A program made the translations under genes and the position numbers. Of a DNA stretch of 5,224 bases, positions 1 through 5,224 are shown piece by piece. The notes under the pieces are model-generated. The model searched no databases. It worked only from the letters and a program-made list of their open reading frames with translations, and was not told the DNA's origin. Each line of letters starts with the position of its first letter. Within the stretch, counting starts at the first letter, position 1. The DNA lies in the NCBI GenBank assembly GCA_030671945.1, contig DAOVHJ010000205.1:1-5224 (forward strand). Direction: 5' to 3'. The DNA is from Candidatus Heimdallarchaeota archaeon (lineage in GTDB: Archaea > Asgardarchaeota > Heimdallarchaeia > JABLTI01).

Positions 1-1519
1 GTGCAAAACTCAAGGAGACATTATTTGCAGGATAATATGGAATAATACCCTTGATGGTATAGTTCTCACTGAATGTCTCGTTATAATTACCGTTGGCTAT
101 ACTGAGTGCAGTTGCACATGCTAATTGCCCTCCAGAGGAACCTCCAGATATAAACACCGAATCGAGATTCGCATCATACTCTGCATTATGATCCTCCAAA
201 TAGAATGTAAAGACTCCAATATGGCGCATCATGTCATCCAATGTGAAATTCCCTAAGACATTAGGTGGTGTAATTATGGGAATTCCCATACTTTCAGGAC
301 CATTATTCAATCCATATTGGATATCAAATACGCAATAACCCTGCGCTGCAAAATAACGATTCATGGTGATTACATTTCCTAAACCCTTATCCCCAATTGT
401 CAAACCGCCCCCATGTAATCTAATCAAAGTTGAACGATTTCCTGGTAGGGAATCAGAATCGTTGGGGGGAAGGTAAGCGTCAAAATATAACTTTACATTC
501 GCATCCACCGTAAAATTACTCGAAGATCCGTCTAAGTATAACACATCTTTTCTCACAATACAATCATAAGTGGGTGGTCCGAGAAAATACCCTCCAACTG
601 AGAAGGGTGTCTTGAGAAATGCATCGGCATAACCCGAATTATCAATAACTGCTTTCCAATCCCCGGAAAAGACCGGATTAAAACTGGCGGAAAATGTTTC
701 ATCTGCATCTTGCGCAAATTGTGGGGTTAATCCAAGCGGGATGAAGCATAATCCTGAAAGAACAATCCCTAAGATGACCAAGAAGCTCATCGGAATTCGT
801 TTTAGTTTTCCACGAATGGAGCGAGTTATTTTGAGAAGGATGAATGTGAAACTGAGGATGCCAAATCCAAAAAATGCTGCTGCTTGTCCTGCAAAAACTC
901 TAAGCAAAAACATCCTCAACCTTCCTTGGAGGCCGAAGAATATTGCATAGCACACCAACCCCCCTATGACTATCTCAAGAATACAAATGATAATTATCAC
1001 GTATTTCAGCCAACGCACTCGTTTCTGGGTTTTGATGCTTCTGTTCCAAACCAAATCTTCTGGAATGGGAGAAGTCGACAATAAAATATCGTTTTTCGAG
1101 ATAACAGGGATAAGTCCTAAGACGGCTCCATAGATCACAATTCCAAAATTTGCCCCATACAATAACACTCCTAATCCAAGATTAACTGAAACTACATCAT
1201 TGAAGCCAATGAAAACAGCCAAAAAAGTAAAAATCATGACCAAAATTACTCCTCCAAAATAACCAAAACATAAGAGATTTAATCGATGTCCTTGTTTTAT
1301 AGTTGTTCTTAATTGGTGGCTTAGACAGAGTGAATAAATCATTGTAACTGAAAGATTGCTAATGATGAAAATTCCAACCATATTTCCGAAAACTGCCCCA
1401 GATGATTGTATAATTAAATAAAGAAAATTTGTTATCCCTACTGTCACATTAAAAACGAGGATAATCCATCCGAAAATCTTTATATTGCGTAAAGAATTCA
1501 ACTCGGCCATAGGTAACAT
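1..1519 (-). CDS. Membrane-anchored alpha/beta hydrolase (HSL/esterase type), 3' end outside window
   Basis: The reading frame stays open from an ATG at 1519 to the window edge (506 residues visible). Residues about 15-267 hold roughly seven hydrophobic segments (near 15-38, 42-65, 82-105, 112-140, 172-197, 207-231, 244-267). The basic loops after segments 2, 4 and 6 put the N-terminus inside and the rest outside. From about residue 300 follows an alpha/beta hydrolase domain with the HGGG oxyanion-hole motif at 369-372 and the nucleophile elbow GGSSG at 459-463 (catalytic Ser461), the layout of the hormone-sensitive-lipase/esterase family. The catalytic Asp and His lie beyond the window. By family it would hydrolyse a carboxyl ester or similar bond; the substrate is unknown. 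The outside part carries seven N-x-S/T sequons. A second in-frame ATG at 1510 is an alternative start; neither has a clear Shine-Dalgarno, so a leaderless message is possible. The hydrolase call is firm; the topology is inferred from hydrophobicity and charge. Confidence 0.86.
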   Translation of the reverse strand, partial: MLPMAELNSLRNIKIFGWIILVFNVTVGITNFLYLIIQSSGAVFGNMVGIFIISNLSVTMIYSLCLSHQLRTTIKQGHRLNLLCFGYFGGVILVMIFTFLAVFIGFNDVVSVNLGLGVLLYGANFGIVIYGAVLGLIPVISKNDILLSTSPIPEDLVWNRSIKTQKRVRWLKYVIIIICILEIVIGGLVCYAIFFGLQGRLRMFLLRVFAGQAAAFFGFGILSFTFILLKITRSIRGKLKRIPMSFLVILGIVLSGLCFIPLGLTPQFAQDADETFSASFNPVFSGDWKAVIDNSGYADAFLKTPFSVGGYFLGPPTYDCIVRKDVLYLDGSSSNFTVDANVKLYFDAYLPPNDSDSLPGNRSTLIRLHGGGLTIGDKGLGNVITMNRYFAAQGYCVFDIQYGLNNGPESMGIPIITPPNVLGNFTLDDMMRHIGVFTFYLEDHNAEYDANLDSVFISGGSSGGQLACATALSIANGNYNETFSENYTIKGIIPYYPANNVSLSFA

Positions 1520-1528
1520 TTGTTTTCG

Positions 1529-1541
1529 GGATTTTTAATCC
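1529..1541. repeat. Short inverted repeat upstream of hydrolase start
   Basis: Perfect 5-bp arms (ggatt / aatcc) are separated by three T. The repeat lies 9-21 nt upstream of the ATG at 1519 and 18-30 nt upstream of the ATG at 1510. Its centre reads TTAAAAAT on the minus strand, which could be a poor TATA element if transcription starts at the second ATG. It could be an operator overlapping the promoter or chance in AT-rich DNA. Confidence 0.3.
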
Positions 1542-1599
1542 TTTGTTTATTTTCTTTATTGATCCAGCTTTATCAATTTCTAGAAGAAAACGAAGCCTT

Positions 1600-1611
1600 G
1601 GTAAAATTACC
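1600..1611. repeat. Short inverted repeat after the membrane-protein gene, possible weak terminator
   Basis: Perfect 5-bp arms (ggtaa / ttacc) surround two bases. The repeat lies 36 nt past the stop codon of the membrane-protein gene. On the minus strand it is followed about 9 nt later by a T-rich tract (TTTTCTTCT, 1590-1582). It could help end that transcript, but the stem is short and the T-tract is broken. Confidence 0.25.
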
Positions 1612-1646
1612 GATGTATGATGCTGAGAAGATATTAGATTACTGGT

Positions 1647-2579
1647 TTACAGATTTCTTTCTTCTACGCCTTTTTTTATCATTTCCTTTGAACGTTTCTT
1701 TTGTTCAATTATGGCATCACGAAATACTGCTTTGTCTAATGAGTAATATTCTTGGTTCATGTAATTTAGTGTCAATGAAATATCAAATAGTGGATAGCAA
1801 AATGCTTTAACAAATACAAATCCGAATGTTGCCCAAAAACCATAAATTTGTGAGAAATAAAGACTTAATCCCCAAGGAAGAAGAACTCCTAGTATCAAGA
1901 AAAGAACAAAGGTTGAAGTCACACGATAATAGCTTTTTCGAGAGGAGTATTGCCAAGAAGTTTGAATGGCTGCACCTACATGTAAATTGTCTCTACTCAT
2001 TCCAGCGATGAACATTGATGTTTTACTATAAAATATAAGTGGAAAAACAATAGCAGCTATAATAAACATCCATGAGAAAACATATGCGTACATGAAACTG
2101 CTCCCTTGTAGTATTACTCCAAGAACGATCATCAAAGCTGGAAATGCAATCAAACCTGCTATAAACATTAAGAAAACAAATAGTTCTTTGGACTTTCTAA
2201 AGGACCTGTCTAAACTCCAGAATAAATTTGCTTTTCCAGTTTCTATTGTTTTCCAGCCTAAATTTGAAACTATAGAGCTTCTATAAATGAACATAATAAT
2301 TGTTGGGATGATTAAAACAAAGAAAAGTGTTTGATAGTTATCTCTTGTTACTAAATCGCCTATGAAATCTAAAGAAACTTCGAAAGCTGGTCCCCAAATA
2401 ACAGAAGTAGGAGAAACAGAAAAAATCACAATACGTGTAACACCAAAGAATATGAGCTCAGGGATGAGTGCAATAATAAAGAATTTGAGAAATTGTTTAC
2501 CATACACTAGAAACGGTTTGTAAAGTAATTCAACATATTTAGCATTTCTGTAATTTATCCAACTTTTAGTTTCTTCCAT
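1647..2579 (-). CDS. Polytopic membrane protein of unknown function
   Basis: This 310-residue protein starts at the only ATG after an in-frame stop (TGA at 2591-2589), with a weak Shine-Dalgarno (GTGAG) 8 nt upstream. About six hydrophobic segments are visible, near residues 30-55, 83-99, 132-157, 163-184, 219-242 and 246-270. It opens with a short polar N-terminus and ends in a charged tail rich in Lys, Arg and Glu (281-310), probably cytoplasmic. No catalytic motif was found. The last helix and the text after it (Pro263, then LTLNYMNQEYY at 269-279) recall the end of polytopic families such as the glycerophosphodiester phosphodiesterase membrane domain or DUF4013/DUF975-type proteins. This is a weak likeness from memory and does not set a function. 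The gene lies 97 nt after the zinc-ribbon protease and seems to have its own promoter. The existence of the gene is well supported by its length, membrane pattern and start signals. Confidence 0.85.
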   Translation of the reverse strand: MEETKSWINYRNAKYVELLYKPFLVYGKQFLKFFIIALIPELIFFGVTRIVIFSVSPTSVIWGPAFEVSLDFIGDLVTRDNYQTLFFVLIIPTIIMFIYRSSIVSNLGWKTIETGKANLFWSLDRSFRKSKELFVFLMFIAGLIAFPALMIVLGVILQGSSFMYAYVFSWMFIIAAIVFPLIFYSKTSMFIAGMSRDNLHVGAAIQTSWQYSSRKSYYRVTSTFVLFLILGVLLPWGLSLYFSQIYGFWATFGFVFVKAFCYPLFDISLTLNYMNQEYYSLDKAVFRDAIIEQKKRSKEMIKKGVEERNL

Positions 2580-2587
2580 TTTAACTA

Positions 2588-2592
2588 CTCAC
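2588..2592 (-). promoter_or_regulatory. Weak Shine-Dalgarno of the membrane-protein gene
   Basis: GTGAG on the minus strand lies 8 nt before the ATG at 2579. It matches four to five bases of the archaeal GGAGGTGA ribosome-binding consensus and supports the chosen start. Confidence 0.4.
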
Positions 2593-2631
2593 AATTTACA
2601 GCTGTCTCTATCTAAGTTGACAATTATTGCC

Positions 2632-2639
2632 TATAAAAA
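2632..2639 (-). promoter_or_regulatory. TATA-box-like element for the membrane-protein gene
   Basis: The minus strand reads TTTTTATA, close to the archaeal TATA consensus TTTATATA. It is centred about 56 nt before the ATG at 2579. A start of transcription about 25 nt downstream would leave a leader of about 30 nt. The purine-rich BRE expected just upstream is not evident, so the call is moderate. The same T-run could instead serve as a second terminator for the protease gene. Confidence 0.45.
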
Positions 2640-2655
2640 GAATACAATGAATCTT

Positions 2656-2661
2656 AAAAAA
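2656..2661 (-). terminator. T-run terminator after the zinc-ribbon protease gene
   Basis: Six consecutive T on the minus strand lie 14 nt after the TAA of the protease gene, with a second five-T run at 2639-2635. Archaeal transcription often ends at such T-stretches without a hairpin. No stable stem precedes it. Confidence 0.4.
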
Positions 2662-2675
2662 TTCGCATACATTCA

Positions 2676-4244
2676 TTATACGAAGTAACTCTGTACCAAA
2701 TACAACGGTAGGGGAGTACAAAGTATTCCAACAGTGAATCCGAGACCAAGGTAGATGTATTTCGACCAGTGAACTCTGGAAACATCATCCGTTGAGCCAG
2801 GATGACCACCAAAACTCATTACCAGCAACAGTATACCCATATATCTCGTGAATGGATTCAATGTAAGCAATAATGCTACAACCAATGATATAATTCGGTG
2901 TGGGACATCGCCAAAGACTGCTCGAAATGTATGACCGCCATCAAGTTGAGAGGCAGGCATGAGATTAATTCCCGTAAGTATAAGACCAATATATCCTGCG
3001 AACAACATCGGGTGCATGGCTATTGTTTGCATTGTCGGATCGTAATACGGTAACAGTCCTGTCCATTGCCCAAACATTATGAAAAAGTCTGCTAGGAATA
3101 CTGTGGGAACTTGCGTTATGTCTACTGGTGCTAGTGTTTCTGGTATCGGAACGACATATGTTAATTTCATACCGATTAGGTATATTGGTATAGCTACTAG
3201 AAAACCTGCTAATGGTCCTGCTATCCCTATGTCGAAGAGATCATCTCGAGTAGCAAAAGGTTCTTTTTGTCTAATCATTGCTCCGAAAGTTCCTAAGGTT
3301 TGAAACCCGGGGATGGGTGGTACTGGGATGAAGTACGGAAGTGATGTACTTAATTTCTTTAGTCTTGAAACTGAATAATGTCCAAACTCATGAACTGTTA
3401 ATATCGCAATCAATGAAAACGTGAATAAGAAAGCATCTAATGCTATGTTCCCTTGAAACAAGTATTCTGTATAAGTAGTATTAGCAAAACTCCAGCCTGC
3501 AATTGAGACTGTAACGATAGTTGCAAGGAATAATCCAATGTTCAAACCGATCTTTCTAAATGTGAATTGTTCTTTCGCTGATTCTGGTTTCCAATAAAAG
3601 AATCGCACTGTTATTTGTTTGACATCTGGACTAACTTTTTCGTTTCGAATTATTAATTTTAGATTTTTTTCCTTAAGTAATGAGTCCTTTCGAAAGCTTT
3701 CAAACACTACTTTGGTTTCCTCTGGTTTTTCTACGAAGAACAGTGCTCCTGTACTTTCATCAAGTTGACTGTTAATAATTGTTACATACTTCTTTACTGT
3801 TTCAGTTAATTCATCATAAGTTACTTCTAATGGAACAAATGTTCTATCTTTGGGAGAAAAAATTGGAGTTGTTAGGGGTATTACTGTTTCTTCTACAACG
3901 ACTCTGTTCTGATCAAGAATGTCTAACCCTGTTTTTGTTAAGGCTGAACCACAAATGCCACAAATATGTCCTGAAGTAGTTCCTTTGCATCTCCAACATT
4001 TAACAGCATGAACCGGTTCCGTTCGATTAATTAATTCATCACGAAGCTTTTCACTTAATGGAGCCATACATATTTCACAGAAATTTTCTTCTCGAAAACT
4101 TATATCTGCTCCGCAATGCCAACAGAATTGCACTTCTTTTTTCTTTTCAGCTACTACTTCAACCTTCTTCTCTTTCTCAGGTTTTTCTTCTTTCTCTCCG
4201 ATTTTTGAAGAATAGAACTCAAAGTCATCTTTTTCTGAAGGCAC
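2676..4244 (-). CDS. Site-2-type intramembrane metalloprotease (M50) with two N-terminal zinc ribbons
   Basis: This 522-residue protein (from the GTG at 4244) is a membrane zinc protease that by family cuts membrane-spanning substrates. In order it has a Lys/Glu-rich stretch (17-36), zinc ribbon 1 (Cys41, 44, 56, 59), zinc ribbon 2 (Cys83, 86, 95, 98), a soluble region of about 100 residues (130-225) and about six membrane segments. The zinc site is HEFGH (His285, Glu286, His289), and the third ligand is Asp435 in an N-x-x-P...LDGG motif (Asn427, Pro430). The Pro-rich loop after HExxH and the run LFDIGIAGPLAGF (336-348) resemble the plant/cyanobacterial EGY group of M50 proteases. The GTG start is chosen for its GAGGA 7 nt upstream and the TATA-like box further up. 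A longer frame opens at TTG 4319 (547 residues) but has no ribosome site. The protein is a paralogue of the gene immediately upstream. All catalytic residues are present. Confidence 0.93.
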   Translation of the reverse strand: MPSEKDDFEFYSSKIGEKEEKPEKEKKVEVVAEKKKEVQFCWHCGADISFREENFCEICMAPLSEKLRDELINRTEPVHAVKCWRCKGTTSGHICGICGSALTKTGLDILDQNRVVVEETVIPLTTPIFSPKDRTFVPLEVTYDELTETVKKYVTIINSQLDESTGALFFVEKPEETKVVFESFRKDSLLKEKNLKLIIRNEKVSPDVKQITVRFFYWKPESAKEQFTFRKIGLNIGLFLATIVTVSIAGWSFANTTYTEYLFQGNIALDAFLFTFSLIAILTVHEFGHYSVSRLKKLSTSLPYFIPVPPIPGFQTLGTFGAMIRQKEPFATRDDLFDIGIAGPLAGFLVAIPIYLIGMKLTYVVPIPETLAPVDITQVPTVFLADFFIMFGQWTGLLPYYDPTMQTIAMHPMLFAGYIGLILTGINLMPASQLDGGHTFRAVFGDVPHRIISLVVALLLTLNPFTRYMGILLLVMSFGGHPGSTDDVSRVHWSKYIYLGLGFTVGILCTPLPLYLVQSYFV

Positions 4245-4251
4245 AAAAATA

Positions 4252-4256
4252 TCCTC
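4252..4256 (-). promoter_or_regulatory. Shine-Dalgarno that supports the GTG start of the zinc-ribbon protease
   Basis: GAGGA on the minus strand is followed by exactly 7 nt and then GTG at 4244-4242. This is an ideal match and spacing to the 16S anti-Shine-Dalgarno. It is the main reason for preferring this start over the TTG at 4319, whose nearest GAGG lies more than 20 nt away. Confidence 0.55.
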
Positions 4257-4319
4257 AATATTCAGCTTATACGTATTATCACAACGTTTAGCTAAATAAA
4301 GACTATCATTTACTTGCAA

Positions 4320-4331
4320 ATTATAAATTCG
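4320..4331 (-). promoter_or_regulatory. BRE/TATA-like promoter of the zinc-ribbon protease gene
   Basis: The minus strand reads CGAA followed by TTTATAAT, a good fit to an archaeal BRE plus TATA box. It ends one base before the TTG at 4319, so transcription from it would start near 4298, inside the longer frame. That favours the GTG at 4244, with a leader of about 50 nt. The gene could also be read through from the protease upstream, since no T-run terminator lies between them. Confidence 0.5.
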
Positions 4332-4346
4332 TTCTGTTTTTCCTCA

Positions 4347-5224
4347 TCAAACGAAGAAGAAAATGGTGAGAGGTAAACTACAAATAGCTATTCCTATGGC
4401 TAAAACCTCAAGGACATATCTAGACCAATGAATAGGGATAGCTTGATTCGTTGCTGGCGTTTGATACAATGTTCGAGGAATAAACATAATGAGAATACCA
4501 AATGTCCAAGTATTATAGTTGAGCATTACTACTAACGCAGATAGGAAGGAGAAAATTCTAGAAACCCTTTCACTAAACAGACTTCTAAACATGAATCCTC
4601 CGTCTAGCAGTGACCCTGGTAGATAATTCAATCCATTCAGAATTATTCCAACAAGAGCTGCATAAGTCAGTGGATGAAGGAACAGTACCTGTAATTCAGG
4701 ATCAAATGCTGGAGAAATTCCTGTCGAGGTTCCAATCCAATCAAGAAATCGACCGAAGAAGAGATAAGGATCCAAATCTTGGAAAACTTCAATGTTCGTT
4801 AAAACTTCAGAGGTTAAGGTGCTTTTATCGATAATGTATGGAAAAGCAATACCGACAAGATACAAAGCAAATGATAAAACAAGGCCAAAAATTGGTCCCA
4901 TGAAATACAAATCAAATAAATCATCTCTTTTCCTCACAGGATCTATCACTCGGACTATGGATCCGGCAGACCCTAAGAGAAAGTAACTCAGTAAACCAGG
5001 AGCAGGAGGTAAAGGCAAGAAATAAGGGAGTGAAAGTTTTATTTTTTTGACTCTTTGCATTAGTAAATGACCTAATTCGTGTGTGATTAAAATGCCTATT
5101 AGAGTACCAGTGAAGATTAAGGAATTCACATGCAGATTACCTGTAATTGTGACGAGTTTGTATACTTCTCTATAATAGAGCCAACCAGTCAAATAGAGAC
5201 TAACTAAAGTAAGAGCAAAGAGAA
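4347..5224 (-). CDS. Site-2-type intramembrane metalloprotease (M50), N-terminus outside window
   Basis: The frame is open from the window edge to the TGA at 4349-4347, giving 291 visible residues (numbered here from the codon at 5222). A TTG at 5192 is not a believable start, because it lies inside the first membrane segment and the frame continues upstream. The zinc site is HELGH (His48, Glu49, His52), with the third ligand Asp207 in a LLDGG motif preceded by Asn199 and Pro202. About six hydrophobic segments are visible (near 1-17, 31-57, 102-130, 185-204, 222-249, 269-291). It aligns along its whole visible length with the downstream protease: LPYF-x-P-x-PP loop, RDDLFD, HP before helix 4, P-LDGG, and an HWS-(R/K)-Y motif before the last helix. 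It differs in a 3-residue insertion in the loop after HExxH and in reading MGPIFG where the paralogue has AGPLAG. Whether it also has zinc ribbons cannot be seen. The catalytic residues are intact, so it is probably active. Confidence 0.92.
   Translation of the reverse strand, partial: LFALTLVSLYLTGWLYYREVYKLVTITGNLHVNSLIFTGTLIGILITHELGHLLMQRVKKIKLSLPYFLPLPPAPGLLSYFLLGSAGSIVRVIDPVRKRDDLFDLYFMGPIFGLVLSFALYLVGIAFPYIIDKSTLTSEVLTNIEVFQDLDPYLFFGRFLDWIGTSTGISPAFDPELQVLFLHPLTYAALVGIILNGLNYLPGSLLDGGFMFRSLFSERVSRIFSFLSALVVMLNYNTWTFGILIMFIPRTLYQTPATNQAIPIHWSRYVLEVLAIGIAICSLPLTIFFFV

Larger units (their letters stand above)
1520..1646. other. Intergenic gap between membrane protein and hydrolase genes
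   Basis: This 127-nt AT-rich gap must hold the end of the upstream transcript and any promoter of the hydrolase gene. On the minus strand there are A/T-rich stretches about 15-35 nt upstream of the two possible hydrolase starts that could act as TATA elements, but none is a convincing match. Two short perfect inverted repeats are listed separately. No gene is seen here. Confidence 0.5.

Noticed and set aside
741..1084. Two overlapping plus-strand reading frames (69 and 66 codons)
   Set aside because: They lie opposite the membrane domain of the hydrolase, which has a long open frame with clear motifs. Their translations show no domain or believable start signal.
1578..1585. 8-bp palindrome TTCTAGAA in the gap
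   Set aside because: Such short palindromes are expected by chance in AT-rich DNA and there is no second copy nearby to suggest an operator.
1520..1810. Plus-strand 96-codon frame rich in hydrophobic residues
   Set aside because: It overlaps the 3' end of the minus-strand membrane protein, whose membrane-coding sequence read in antisense can give hydrophobic text. No ribosome site or known motif supports it.
3079..4291. Several plus-strand frames of 66-77 codons opposite the zinc-ribbon protease
   Set aside because: They are antisense shadows of a gene with intact catalytic and zinc-ribbon motifs.
4317..4319. TTG as start of the zinc-ribbon protease
   Set aside because: No Shine-Dalgarno at usable distance, and a TATA-like box abuts it. 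It is kept only as an alternative to GTG 4244.
5190..5192. TTG as start of the upstream protease
   Set aside because: The frame is open to the window edge and the preceding codons encode more of the first membrane segment, so the gene simply runs out of the window.
1..5224. CRISPR array, insertion sequence, tRNA or rRNA
   Set aside because: No regularly spaced repeats, transposase motifs, terminal inverted repeats or RNA-gene signatures were seen; almost all of the window is coding.

Overview
The window looks like a piece of an archaeal chromosome, AT-rich (roughly 35-45% G+C, estimated by eye on a few lines). The archaeal reading rests on TATA/BRE-like promoter elements, short T-run terminators instead of strong hairpin terminators, a protease with two archaeal-type zinc ribbons, and polytopic membrane proteins rich in Ile, Leu and Phe. 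An Asgard-type or other mesophilic archaeon would fit, but no marker gene fixes the lineage. All four genes lie on the minus strand, so transcription runs from position 5224 towards position 1.

In transcription order: (1) 5224-4347 is the C-terminal part of a site-2-type intramembrane metalloprotease (peptidase family M50) whose N-terminus is outside the window. (2) 4244-2676 is a second M50 protease, clearly a paralogue of the first, with two tandem Cys4 zinc ribbons and a charged linker ahead of its membrane domain. (3) 2579-1647 is a polytopic membrane protein of unknown function. (4) 1519-1 is the N-terminal part of a protein with about seven membrane segments followed by an alpha/beta hydrolase domain of the hormone-sensitive-lipase type, predicted to face the outside of the cell. 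Its C-terminus runs off the window.

The gaps are short: 102 nt between the two proteases (with a TATA-like box and a Shine-Dalgarno), 97 nt before the membrane protein (T-run, TATA-like box, weak Shine-Dalgarno) and 127 nt before the hydrolase (two short inverted repeats). Each downstream gene may therefore have its own promoter. No tRNA, rRNA, mobile element, CRISPR array or long repeat was seen. The plus-strand reading frames are shadows of these genes.

All four products are membrane proteins. The two proteases probably cut membrane-anchored substrates, but nothing here names a substrate. A functional link from the proteases to the hydrolase or to the unknown membrane protein is only suggested by position. 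The most interesting items are the tandem proteases with diverged core motifs and the fusion of a 7-helix membrane domain to an extracytoplasmic hydrolase.
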